From: an uncultured Flammeovirgaceae bacterium
GTDB taxonomy: Bacteria; Bacteroidota; Bacteroidia; Cytophagales; Cyclobacteriaceae
Reading direction: 5' to 3'
Assembly: GCA_946480685.1 (NCBI GenBank)
Contig: CAMLLI010000305.1
Span: 1-5,973, forward strand
DNA: 5,973 nt
Below, in pieces: positions 1-5,938 of this stretch. The first letter of the stretch is position 1, and each line of letters starts with the position of its first letter. The translations under genes and the position numbers were made by a program. The notes beneath the pieces were generated by a model that was not told where the DNA came from, searched no databases, and worked only from the letters and a program-made list of their open reading frames with translations.

Positions 1-102
1 TGACACTTTACCTTGCGCATGGATATATCATGTTAAATACGAATGTCCGCCAAGCTATAGGTAAAGGAAATACCGTCAATGGAATTTTGAATCTTTCTGC
101 AA

Positions 103-1536
103 TCAGAACTCAGCATTTCCCGGGAAGCGCGGATACGCAATCACATCGCGTATGTTCGTCATGCCCGTTACGAAGAGTATCAATCGCTCAAAGCCCAGAC
201 CGAAACCACTGTGTGGTGCCGAACCAAACTTGCGCAGGTCGAGGTACCACCACAATTCTTTTTCAGGAAGGTTGAGTTCGTTCACGCGCTTCACTAGTCG
301 TTCGTAACGTTCTTCACGCTGCGAACCGCCAATGATCTCGCCTATACCCGGGAAGAGTACGTCCATCGCAGCAACCGTTTTGTCGTCATCGTTCTGGCGC
401 ATGTAAAATGCCTTGATGTCTTTCGGATAGTTATATAGTATCACCGGCTTCTTGAAGTGCTTCTCTACGAGGTAACGCTCGTGCTCCGACTGCAAATCAA
501 CACCCCATTCTTCCACCAGGTATTGAAATTTCTTTTTCTTGTTCGGGTTGGAGTTCTTCAGTATATCAATAGCCTCCGTATAGGATAACCGTTGGAAGTC
601 GTTATCAGCAACAAACTTCAGGCGATCGATGAGGCTGAGTTCACTGCGCTGATCCTGCGGCTTGCTCTGCTCTTCTTCGAGTGCACGCTTGTTCAGGAAC
701 TCCAGATCTTCCGCACAATTCTCCAATGCGTAACGCACCAGGTATTGCAGAAACTCCTGTGCAAGCTGCATGTTATCGCCAATATCATAGAACGCCATCT
801 CCGGTTCAATCATCCAGAACTCCGCGAGGTGTCGCGTAGTGTTCGAGTTCTCCGCACGGAAGGTCGGACCGAAAGTATATATATCCCCTAAAGCAAGTGC
901 ATAGGTTTCACCTTCAAGCTGTCCGGATACCGTGAGGTTTGTTTCGCGACCAAAGAAATCTTCCTTGAAATTTACTTTACCCTGTTCATCGCGGGGCGGG
1001 TTGTTAGGGTCCAGCGTAGTAACGCGGAACATGGCACCGGCACCTTCGGCATCCGAGCCGGTAATGATCGGAGTATGGATATAGAAGAATCCGCGGTCGT
1101 TGAAAAATTTATGTACAGCAAATGCCATCGCATGACGCACGCGCATCACCGCACTGAATGTATTGGTGCGTGAGCGCAGGTGAGCGATCTCGCGTAAAAA
1201 CTCGAGTGAATGTTTTTTAGGCTGAAGCGGAAATTTTTCAGCATCACTGTCGCCAAGAATTTCAAGTTCTTTTACTTTTAATTCTACTGCCTGACCTTTT
1301 GCAGGCGATGGAATTAATTCACCGGTAACGGATAAACATGCCCCGGTGGTAATGCGCTTCAACGTTTCATCAGCGATCGAATTCAACTCCACAACAGCCT
1401 GTAAATTGTTGATAGTCGAGCCATCGTTCAATGAAATGAACTGATTGTTACGAAAGGTTCTTACCCAACCTTTTGCTGTAACTGTTTGACCTTCAGGTTT
1501 TGTGAGGAGGAGTTCTTTGATCTTGATGCGTTTCAT
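103..1536 (-). CDS. asnS: Asparaginyl-tRNA synthetase (AsnRS)
   Basis: This cytoplasmic class IIb synthetase charges tRNA-Asn with asparagine using ATP. The 477-residue protein is close to the usual bacterial length (about 465). Residues 1-95 form the N-terminal OB-fold anticodon-binding domain, with GWVRTFRNN at 23-31. The catalytic domain follows. Motif 2 is [16 protein letters not shown] (226-241), whose Arg227 should contact ATP and the amino acid. Motif 3 is GFGLGFERL (444-452), with Arg451. The stretch [13 protein letters not shown] (204-216) and the ending [10 protein letters not shown] fit AsnRS rather than AspRS. The ATG at 1536 places the OB fold at the expected distance from the N-terminus; the upstream bases are A/T-rich with no clear Shine-Dalgarno. 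It is divergent from rpoN across 290 bp. No terminator is visible in the 102 bases beyond the stop. Family assignment is very secure. Confidence 0.97.
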   Translation of the reverse strand: MKRIKIKELLLTKPEGQTVTAKGWVRTFRNNQFISLNDGSTINNLQAVVELNSIADETLKRITTGACLSVTGELIPSPAKGQAVELKVKELEILGDSDAEKFPLQPKKHSLEFLREIAHLRSRTNTFSAVMRVRHAMAFAVHKFFNDRGFFYIHTPIITGSDAEGAGAMFRVTTLDPNNPPRDEQGKVNFKEDFFGRETNLTVSGQLEGETYALALGDIYTFGPTFRAENSNTTRHLAEFWMIEPEMAFYDIGDNMQLAQEFLQYLVRYALENCAEDLEFLNKRALEEEQSKPQDQRSELSLIDRLKFVADNDFQRLSYTEAIDILKNSNPNKKKKFQYLVEEWGVDLQSEHERYLVEKHFKKPVILYNYPKDIKAFYMRQNDDDKTVAAMDVLFPGIGEIIGGSQREERYERLVKRVNELNLPEKELWWYLDLRKFGSAPHSGFGLGFERLILFVTGMTNIRDVIAYPRFPGNAEF

Positions 1537-1586
1537 GATGTATAAATATTAAGGCCGTTGTACGCAGATCGTTTTACTTTAGATTG

Positions 1587-1618
1587 TCAGTTAAACGATT
1601 AACGATTAACTGATAACG
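1587..1618. repeat. Inverted repeat over a 7-bp tandem repeat, asnS leader
   Basis: TCAGTTAA (1587-1594) and TTAACTGA (1606-1613) are perfect inverted arms around an 11-nt spacer. The same stretch reads as four 7-bp units, TTAAACG, ATTAACG, ATTAACT and GATAACG (1591-1618). It lies 51-82 bases upstream of the asnS start, so it could be an operator or a leader hairpin. That role is inferred from position only. Confidence 0.5.
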
Positions 1619-1769
1619 ACCTTCGCCCAACAACAGGGGACGCAAAAAACGAAAAAACTTGCGAGTTTTGAAAGGAGTCTATCATCTATAGTCGGGCAGA
1701 AAATGTTGGTTTTGCTTCCGCAAGACTATACTATTGACCGCTGGACCGTGCTCATTTAACTATAGACTG

Positions 1770-1795
1770 GACTATTTTTTTAAATTTGCATAGTC
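1770..1795 (+). promoter_or_regulatory. Candidate rpoN promoter -7 box within an inverted repeat
   Basis: TAAATTTG (1781-1788) matches the Bacteroidota -7 consensus TAnnTTTG and lies 38 bp before the rpoN start. No good -33 TTTG is found at 19-21 bp; the nearest weak match is TTTA at 1755-1758. The box is bracketed by GACTAT (1770-1775) and ATAGTC (1790-1795), a 6-bp inverted repeat with a 14-nt spacer that could be an operator. Confidence is modest because the -33 element is poor and the region is A/T-rich. Confidence 0.42.
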
Positions 1796-1826
1796 TTTGA
1801 TCAGATGATCTAAACATGGATTTTTA

Positions 1827-3284
1827 ATGCAGAAACTCGGATTAAGTCAATCGTTACAACAAAAGCTATCGCCTCAGCAGATTCAATTCATCAAGCTGTT
1901 GCAGGTGCCTACAGCCGAGCTTGAAACCAGGATTGAGGAAGAGCTTGAGATAAATCCTGCGCTGGAAGAAGGAGAGGGAGAAGATCAGGAGAAGACCGAA
2001 GATACGTACGAGCAGGAAGAAGAATACCAGGAGTCATCGGGAAGCGAAGAGGAAGTCGATATAAAAGATTACCTGCGCGATGATGACTATAGCGGCTACA
2101 AAATGCAGGGCGATGGCGATGATGAAGATGAACGCGATATGCCGCTGCCGATGTCCACTTCGCTGCATGAGCAACTCATGGATCAGCTCGATTTCCTCGG
2201 GCTCGATGAAAAACAATATACCATTGGCAAGCAACTCGTAGGCAGTATAGAAGGCGATGGCTATATACGCAGAGACCTCGATGCGATTGTAAACGACCTC
2301 GCTTTTTCACAGGGCATTGAAGCAACAGTGGAGGAAGTGGAGTTAGTACTGAAAAGAATCCAGACGTTCGATCCGCCCGGTATAGCTGCGCGCAACCTGC
2401 AGGAATGTTTACTGCTGCAGTTAGATCGTATGGACAACGGTCATGATATAGATGTAGCTGTTGCCAAAAAAATTATTACCGAGTGCTACGATGAGTTTAC
2501 CAAGAAGCACTATCAGAAAATACAGAAGAAGCTTGAAACGGAAGACGAAGAGTTTATCCGCGATGCTGTTGATCTGATCGTAAAGCTCAATCCTAAACCC
2601 GGAGGAAGCAGTGCTCCTTCCATGGTAAAGAACCAGTATATCATTCCCGACTTTATACTCACCAACAATAACGGAAAGCTTGAGCTGGCACTCAACTCAC
2701 GCAATGCACCGGAGCTGCGCATCAGTCGCTCGTATACCGAGATGTTCAAGGCATACGACAAGAGTGACAAGAAAGACAAGAAACTAAAAGAAGCTGTATC
2801 GTTCGTAAAACAAAAGCTGGATGCCGCCAAATGGTTTATTGATGCCATTAAACAACGTCAGCAAACTTTGCTGAGAACGATGCGCGCTATTGTTGACTTT
2901 CAGTATGATTTCTTCCTGGAAGGTGATGAGACAAAACTGAAGCCGATGATCCTGAAAGATATTGCCGGCATGATCAGCATGGATATATCCACCGTATCGC
3001 GTGTGGCCAGCAGTAAAGCTGTACAGACCGATTTCGGAATTTACCCGCTCAAATATTTCTTCTCCGAAGGTATATCTACCGATTCGGGCGAGGAGGTAAG
3101 CAGCCGCGAGGTAAAGCAGATCATTAAAGATATTATTGATAGTGAAGACAAGAACAAGCCTTACTCGGATGATAAGCTGGAAAAGATCCTCAACGACAAA
3201 GGGTATAACATTGCCAGGAGAACAGTTGCCAAGTACCGTGAACAACTGAATATACCTGTGGCGCGGCTTCGTAAAGAACTATAG
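1827..3284 (+). CDS. rpoN: RNA polymerase sigma-54 factor
   Basis: This alternative sigma factor directs core RNA polymerase to -24/-12 promoters and needs an AAA+ enhancer-binding activator to open them. The 485-residue length is normal. Region I is the glutamine-rich LSQSLQQKLSPQQIQFIKLL (6-25). Region II (about 46-105) is strongly acidic and low-complexity. The core-binding domain spans about 112-310. A helix-turn-helix lies near 374-398 (KDIAGMISMDISTVSR). The C-terminal RpoN box is ARRTVAKYRE (463-472), a perfect signature for -24 element recognition. The ATG at 1827 puts region I at the very N-terminus, as in the family. A tiny ATG-GAT-TTT-TAA frame (1816-1827) overlaps this start. No activator gene is present in the window, so the regulon cannot be deduced. 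The next gene begins 46 bp downstream with no terminator between them, so co-transcription is plausible. Confidence 0.97.
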   Translation: MQKLGLSQSLQQKLSPQQIQFIKLLQVPTAELETRIEEELEINPALEEGEGEDQEKTEDTYEQEEEYQESSGSEEEVDIKDYLRDDDYSGYKMQGDGDDEDERDMPLPMSTSLHEQLMDQLDFLGLDEKQYTIGKQLVGSIEGDGYIRRDLDAIVNDLAFSQGIEATVEEVELVLKRIQTFDPPGIAARNLQECLLLQLDRMDNGHDIDVAVAKKIITECYDEFTKKHYQKIQKKLETEDEEFIRDAVDLIVKLNPKPGGSSAPSMVKNQYIIPDFILTNNNGKLELALNSRNAPELRISRSYTEMFKAYDKSDKKDKKLKEAVSFVKQKLDAAKWFIDAIKQRQQTLLRTMRAIVDFQYDFFLEGDETKLKPMILKDIAGMISMDISTVSRVASSKAVQTDFGIYPLKYFFSEGISTDSGEEVSSREVKQIIKDIIDSEDKNKPYSDDKLEKILNDKGYNIARRTVAKYREQLNIPVARLRKEL

Positions 3285-3330
3285 AAATGGCTGTGCATTT
3301 TTTAATCATCCATAACACTTTTTCAGTAGC

Positions 3331-3954
3331 GTGAATTTTATAGCAAAAGTCATCTCCTTTGTATTCCATCCGTTGTTGATGGTAACGTATCTGTTTGCAT
3401 TGTTTGCCTTGTATTTCCCGATCGGACTTGATCCGCTGAAGATGGAAACACAATGGACTTTTGTGCTGATCATTTTTGCGTTTACTTTTTTGCTGCCGTC
3501 ACTGAATATAGGTCTGCTGAAGTTGCTCGGCACGATACGAAGCATAACCATGCAGGATCGCCGGGAACGTGTATTGCCGTTTATATTTATAGCTATACTC
3601 TATGTACTCATTACATACCTGTTCTATGCAAGAACGGGCGTGAGTATCAACGACAACCTCTTCAAGTTTCTTCTGCTCGGTGACGCGCTGGTGGTAATGG
3701 CTGCCATTGCTACGCTGTTCTATAAAGTAAGCGTTCATAGCCTGGCCGCCTGGGGATTTTTAGGAATCATCGTACCGCTGAATACATTATCAGAAGATGG
3801 ATCGCTGTTCTATCCGTCACTCGTGGCGATTGTTATCACGGGGTTCATTATGTCGTCACGACTGTTGTTGCATGTACATACTACCCGCGAAGTAATGGTA
3901 GGTTCTGTACTCGGGCTGGTGACGAGTCTTATCGGAATGACAGTTTTGTTTTAA
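3331..3954 (+). CDS. Divergent PAP2-like integral membrane protein
   Basis: This is a 207-residue, very hydrophobic inner-membrane protein with about seven predicted helices (roughly 5-29, 42-66, 81-100, 109-130, 136-152, 159-178, 187-206). It keeps part of the PAP2 lipid-phosphatase signature. Motif 3, SRx5Hx3D, appears with exact spacing as Ser176-Arg177, His183 and Glu187 in place of Asp. Motif 2 (PSGH) is reduced to VSVH (133-136), keeping Ser134 and His136. Motif 1 (Kx6RP) is unclear; a basic QDRRERVLP stretch lies at 75-83. A phosphatase acting on a lipid phosphate or undecaprenyl pyrophosphate is possible, but activity is unproven and a non-catalytic role fits too. The start is GTG: an in-frame TAA lies 18 bp upstream, and the next ATG (codon 17) would cut the first helix. 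It follows rpoN by 46 bp and is probably in its transcript. The gene is secure; the function is tentative. Confidence 0.8.
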   Translation: MNFIAKVISFVFHPLLMVTYLFALFALYFPIGLDPLKMETQWTFVLIIFAFTFLLPSLNIGLLKLLGTIRSITMQDRRERVLPFIFIAILYVLITYLFYARTGVSINDNLFKFLLLGDALVVMAAIATLFYKVSVHSLAAWGFLGIIVPLNTLSEDGSLFYPSLVAIVITGFIMSSRLLLHVHTTREVMVGSVLGLVTSLIGMTVLF

Positions 3955-4006
3955 GAATATCTTTCATCTCTAGCGAAAGAACGGTAGCTTCGGATTCAAA
4001 CATCTG

Positions 4007-4801
4007 ATGCTATATTCTATGGATTACAAGTTTTTGAAATATTCACTGCAAGGTGGAGTTGTTACCATTTCATTGAATCGCCCCGAAGTATACAATGCCC
4101 TGAATGATGAGATCACCTATGAACTTCAGGATGCACTCAAAGCCGTTGCTAAAGATGATACAGCGCGCGTAGTGGTGCTCACCGGTGAAGGTAAAGCATT
4201 TTGCTCCGGACAAGACCTGAAAGCTGCTGCAGGAACGGAGAAGCGTTCGTTTATAGACTCACTGCACAAGCGCTATAACCCGATCATCCGCGCCATGCGT
4301 AATTTACCCAAGCCCATTATAGGCAGACTAAACGGAGTTGCTGCCGGGGCCGGTTGTTCTCTCGCGCTTGCATGCGATATCATTGTAGCATCTGAAGAAG
4401 CAACGCTCATTGAAGTATTTATAAATATAGGGCTGGTACCCGATTCAGGTTCGTCATACTTTTTACCGCGACTGGTGGGCATGGCCAAGGCGTTTGAGTT
4501 GTGCAGCATGGGCTCGCGTGTAAAAGCAAGTGAAGCGCTTGCGTTGGGGTTAGTGAATAAGGTTGTGCAGGCCGATCGGCTTGACAATGCAGTGAAAGAA
4601 TATACCGATTATTTTGCTGCTGCGCCTACCCGTTCCGTTGGCCTGATTAAAAAGATGCTCGACAAAGCCTCGACCTCAACACTGGATGAAGCGCTGGAAT
4701 ACGAAGCCTATTGCCAGGAGATAGCCGGCAATACACAAGACTATAAAGAAGGCGTTACGGCCTTCCTGGAAAAACGAAAGCCTGATTTCAAAGGCAAATA
4801 A
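4007..4801 (+). CDS. paaG: Enoyl-CoA hydratase/isomerase, PaaG-like
   Basis: This crotonase-fold cytoplasmic enzyme acts on CoA thioesters. In the phenylacetate pathway PaaG isomerises the ring 1,2-epoxide of phenylacetyl-CoA to the oxepin. The 264 residues match family length. The oxyanion-hole segments are AFCSGQDL (64-71) and NGVAAGAGCSLALACD (109-124). Asp146 in IGLVPDSGSS (141-150) sits where PaaG-type enzymes carry their catalytic Asp. The C-terminal part, with GLIKK (212-216) and an ending DYKEGVTAFLEKRKPDFKGK, closely resembles E. coli PaaG as I recall it. Serine at 149 replaces the more usual second glycine. No other paa gene is in the window, so another enoyl-CoA substrate (for example fatty acid or amino-acid breakdown) remains possible. 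An in-frame ATG at 4019 aligns better with family N-termini; the longest frame is given here, and neither start has a clear Shine-Dalgarno. The gene ends at a strong bidirectional terminator. Confidence 0.88.
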   Translation: MLYSMDYKFLKYSLQGGVVTISLNRPEVYNALNDEITYELQDALKAVAKDDTARVVVLTGEGKAFCSGQDLKAAAGTEKRSFIDSLHKRYNPIIRAMRNLPKPIIGRLNGVAAGAGCSLALACDIIVASEEATLIEVFINIGLVPDSGSSYFLPRLVGMAKAFELCSMGSRVKASEALALGLVNKVVQADRLDNAVKEYTDYFAAAPTRSVGLIKKMLDKASTSTLDEALEYEAYCQEIAGNTQDYKEGVTAFLEKRKPDFKGK

Positions 4802-4804
4802 AAA

Positions 4805-4846
4805 TAGCCCGTTCCGTCCTGTGATGTACACGGACGAGACGGGCTA
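4805..4846. terminator. Bidirectional intrinsic terminator
   Basis: TAGCCCGT (4805-4812) pairs with ACGGGCTA (4839-4846). The stem continues through a G-T wobble and one C-A mismatch into CGTCC/GGACG, then a T bulge and GTG/CAC around an ATGTA loop. The plus strand runs on into CTTTT and the minus strand into TTTTTATTT. It starts three bases after the paaG stop and lies 26 bases from the convergent beta-barrel stop, so it should end transcription from both sides. Confidence 0.88.
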
Positions 4847-4872
4847 CTTTTCAAATATACTTTACGATATTC

Positions 4873-5613
4873 CTAGAAGCTCGATAATGATATACCGACT
4901 GTAAAGGTATTGAAGTTTTTAACCTGGCTGTTTTCCAGGATACCTTTGTTTTTCTCAAACAGGTCGCTAAGGTTATAGTATCCGAAGAGGCTGAAGTTTC
5001 CGACACCTATTTTGGCAGATATACCATAGCGGAACTTGTTAAGATTATAGTCCTGCTTGTCTTTCAGTTTTTTCACTTCACCATTCTCTTTGTACTTGAT
5101 CTTGGTGAAAGAATCAAACATATAGCCTACACGACCACCAACAGATGCCTTGAAGCTACGGGCCGGATCTTCCGGGTTGGTACGGAAAGTAATTTCCACC
5201 GGAACTTCAATATAGTTTGTGATCAACTGCGACTTACGCGTATCAGGCCGCCCTGCTTCCGTAGGATTTACCATCACAACGGAACTTCCATTATAGTCGA
5301 GGGTATGTTCGTTCTTGAATTTGAAGCGCTCCATGCTGAAACCGATACCCGGTACAAAGCTGAAGTTTGATTTCAGAATGCGCATTTCATATTGATAGTA
5401 CACATTGAGTGTACGTGATCCCCAGAGTCCGAGACTGAACTCGCTGGGCTTACTGGAAGCATTGTTTACACCAAGCTCAAGCGTAAATGTTCCTGGAATA
5501 TCAGGACGGCCAGATCTTTTGAAAGAACCTGTGCTCTGTGCTGGTGTTGTATCCTGACCGAAGGCCGGGATAAAAAAAACTGTAAAAATTAAATAAGCCG
5601 CGAATTTTCTCAT
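4873..5613 (-). CDS. Outer-membrane beta-barrel protein (porin/PorT-like family)
   Basis: This 246-residue protein is predicted to be exported. A Sec signal peptide covers residues 1 to about 20 (MRKF, hydrophobic AAYLIFTVFFIPAF, then a likely cut after GQ). The mature part alternates polar and hydrophobic residues in strand-like stretches (for example 42-49, 69-79, 132-144, 153-164, 193-214, 235-246). It ends in SLSSF, a C-terminal aromatic residue typical of outer-membrane barrels. The segment TNYIEVPVEITFR (132-144) is characteristic of the Bacteroidota OMP_b-brl_2/PorT-type group. Its length suggests about eight strands. No transport substrate or partner can be named. A promoter with both elements lies just upstream, giving a leader of about 25 nt, and AGG lies about 7 nt before the ATG. 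Transcription ends at the shared terminator with paaG. The fold is likely; the specific role is unknown. Confidence 0.87.
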   Translation of the reverse strand: MRKFAAYLIFTVFFIPAFGQDTTPAQSTGSFKRSGRPDIPGTFTLELGVNNASSKPSEFSLGLWGSRTLNVYYQYEMRILKSNFSFVPGIGFSMERFKFKNEHTLDYNGSSVVMVNPTEAGRPDTRKSQLITNYIEVPVEITFRTNPEDPARSFKASVGGRVGYMFDSFTKIKYKENGEVKKLKDKQDYNLNKFRYGISAKIGVGNFSLFGYYNLSDLFEKNKGILENSQVKNFNTFTVGISLSSF

Positions 5614-5644
5614 TGTTTGCCTGTCTATCAGTAAAATAAAGGTT

Positions 5645-5675
5645 CAAAAATAACTTTTTTGTTGGCAGAGCCAAA
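5645..5675 (-). promoter_or_regulatory. Promoter of the beta-barrel gene
   Basis: Read on the minus strand, TTTG (5675-5672) is followed after exactly 19 bp by TATTTTTG (5652-5645). This fits the Bacteroidota -33 TTTG / -7 TAnnTTTG promoter fully. A start site near 5638-5640 would leave a leader of about 25 nt before the ATG at 5613. Confidence 0.75.
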
Positions 5676-5683
5676 CGTGTTTA

Positions 5684-5714
5684 TTTGGTCAAGTGAATTT
5701 ATTCTTTACATTTG
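5684..5714 (+). promoter_or_regulatory. Promoter of tRNA-Arg
   Basis: TTTG (5684-5687), a 19-bp spacer and TACATTTG (5707-5714) form a full Bacteroidota-type promoter. The tRNA begins 20 bp after the -7 box, allowing a short 5' leader for RNase P to remove. Its -33 box is only 8 bp from the -33 box of the divergent beta-barrel promoter. Confidence 0.78.
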
Positions 5715-5733
5715 CAGTCCCAAATTCACACCC

Positions 5734-5807
5734 GCACTCGTAGCTCAATTGAATAGAGCATCTGACTACGGATCAGAAGGTTCGGGGTTTGAATCCCTGC
5801 GAGTGCA
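5734..5807 (+). tRNA. tRNA-Arg (anticodon ACG)
   Basis: All four arms can be folded. The acceptor is GCACTCG (5734-5740) with CGAGTGC (5800-5806). The D stem is GCTC/GAGC (5743-5746, 5756-5759). The anticodon stem TCTGA/TCAGA carries loop CTACGGA, giving anticodon ACG at 5768-5770. The T stem is CGGGG/CCCTG with one G-T pair. The ACG wobble A should be deaminated to inosine by TadA to read CGU, CGC and CGA. A20 in the D loop fits a known arginine identity element, and the discriminator is A5807. No CCA is encoded, so it must be added after transcription. The D loop has A at position 19 and the T loop has T at position 56 instead of the usual G and C, forming a compensating pair. It has its own promoter and terminator. 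Confidence 0.95.
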
Positions 5808-5842
5808 CTTGGTAAAGACCGGAGATTTACTTCGGTCTTTTT
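5778..5842 (+). repeat. 65-bp direct repeat, copy 1 (tRNA-Arg 3' part and terminator)
   Basis: This segment starts at tRNA position 44 and covers the variable loop, T arm, 3' acceptor strand and terminator. It recurs 131 bp downstream at 5909-5973 with one difference: G5787 here, T5918 there. Repeats of tRNA 3' ends are typical of integrase attachment sites and of tandem tRNA duplications; the sequence does not decide between these. Confidence 0.9.
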
Positions 5843-5843
5843 T
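5814..5843 (+). terminator. Intrinsic terminator of tRNA-Arg
   Basis: AAAGACCG (5814-5821) pairs with CGGTCTTT (5833-5840). The stem extends inward by G-T, A-T and G-C to a 5-nt loop ATTTA (5825-5829). The run of Ts goes on to 5843. It lies six bases after the tRNA discriminator base. Confidence 0.9.
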
Positions 5844-5860
5844 ATTTCCAACATTTTTCA

Positions 5861-5938
5861 AATCCTATAGCTCAATTTTAAATAGAGCACCCCGACCAAC
5901 AGTCGGGGAGGTTCGGGTTTTGAATCCCTGCGAGTGCA
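5861..5938 (+). pseudogene. Chimeric tRNA-like sequence (degenerate tRNA copy)
   Basis: The 3' half (5909-5938) is almost identical to tRNA-Arg. A D stem GCTC/GAGC is kept (5870-5873, 5885-5888), but the D loop is 11 nt and lacks any G at 18/19. The anticodon arm is 19 nt instead of 17 and forms a perfect 7-bp hairpin CCCCGAC/GTCGGGG with a 5-nt loop CAACA (5890-5908). If a normal 7-nt loop is forced, position 33 is C rather than the universal T. The 5' acceptor strand would be AATCCTA, which does not pair with CGAGTGC, and the T stem has a T-C mismatch. It is therefore unlikely to be charged. No promoter of its own is visible. It is most likely a decayed or recombined tRNA copy; a structured small RNA is an alternative. 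Confidence 0.65.

Larger units (their letters stand above)
1537..1826. other. Divergent asnS/rpoN intergenic region
   Basis: This 290-bp gap must hold the promoters of both asnS (minus) and rpoN (plus). I see an 8-bp inverted repeat overlapping a 7-bp tandem repeat near asnS (1587-1618). There is a 6-bp A/T-rich hairpin (1654-1669, loop TGCG), which on the minus strand is followed by two T-runs. GACTAT-type motifs are scattered in both orientations (1687-1693, 1724-1730, 1770-1775, 1790-1795). A -7-like box lies near rpoN (1781-1788). I could not find a convincing asnS promoter; the best minus-strand candidate, TAGTCTTG (1728 down to 1721), has one mismatch to TAnnTTTG and no matching -33 box. 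No convincing gene is visible here. Confidence 0.6.

Noticed and set aside
22..29. GATATATC palindrome downstream of asnS
   Set aside because: An 8-bp A/T-rich palindrome in a region rich in TATA strings is expected by chance.
30..275. An 81-codon plus-strand frame over the asnS 3' end
   Set aside because: Most of it lies antisense to the conserved AsnRS motif 3 region, and its product is rich in Cys, Arg and Ser with no recognisable motif.
592..891. A 99-codon plus-strand frame inside asnS
   Set aside because: Entirely antisense to conserved AsnRS coding sequence; no domain or translation signals.
2784..3245. A 153-codon minus-strand frame inside rpoN
   Set aside because: It is antisense to the helix-turn-helix and RpoN box of sigma-54, which explain the sequence; the product has no family features.
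3190..3738. Several minus-strand and frame-shifted plus-strand frames over the rpoN end and the PAP2-like gene
   Set aside because: They overlap a better supported membrane-protein gene and mutually conflict; compositions are not protein-like.
3958..3965. TATCTTTC as a promoter -7 box for paaG
   Set aside because: One mismatch to TAnnTTTG and no suitable -33 element at 19-21 bp; not strong enough to list.
4273..4587. A 104-codon minus-strand frame inside paaG
   Set aside because: Antisense to the crotonase active-site region; no supporting motif.
5890..5908. Reading the hairpin as a true anticodon arm with anticodon AAC (valine)
   Set aside because: It would need C at position 33 and two extra bases in the arm, and the acceptor stem cannot form.
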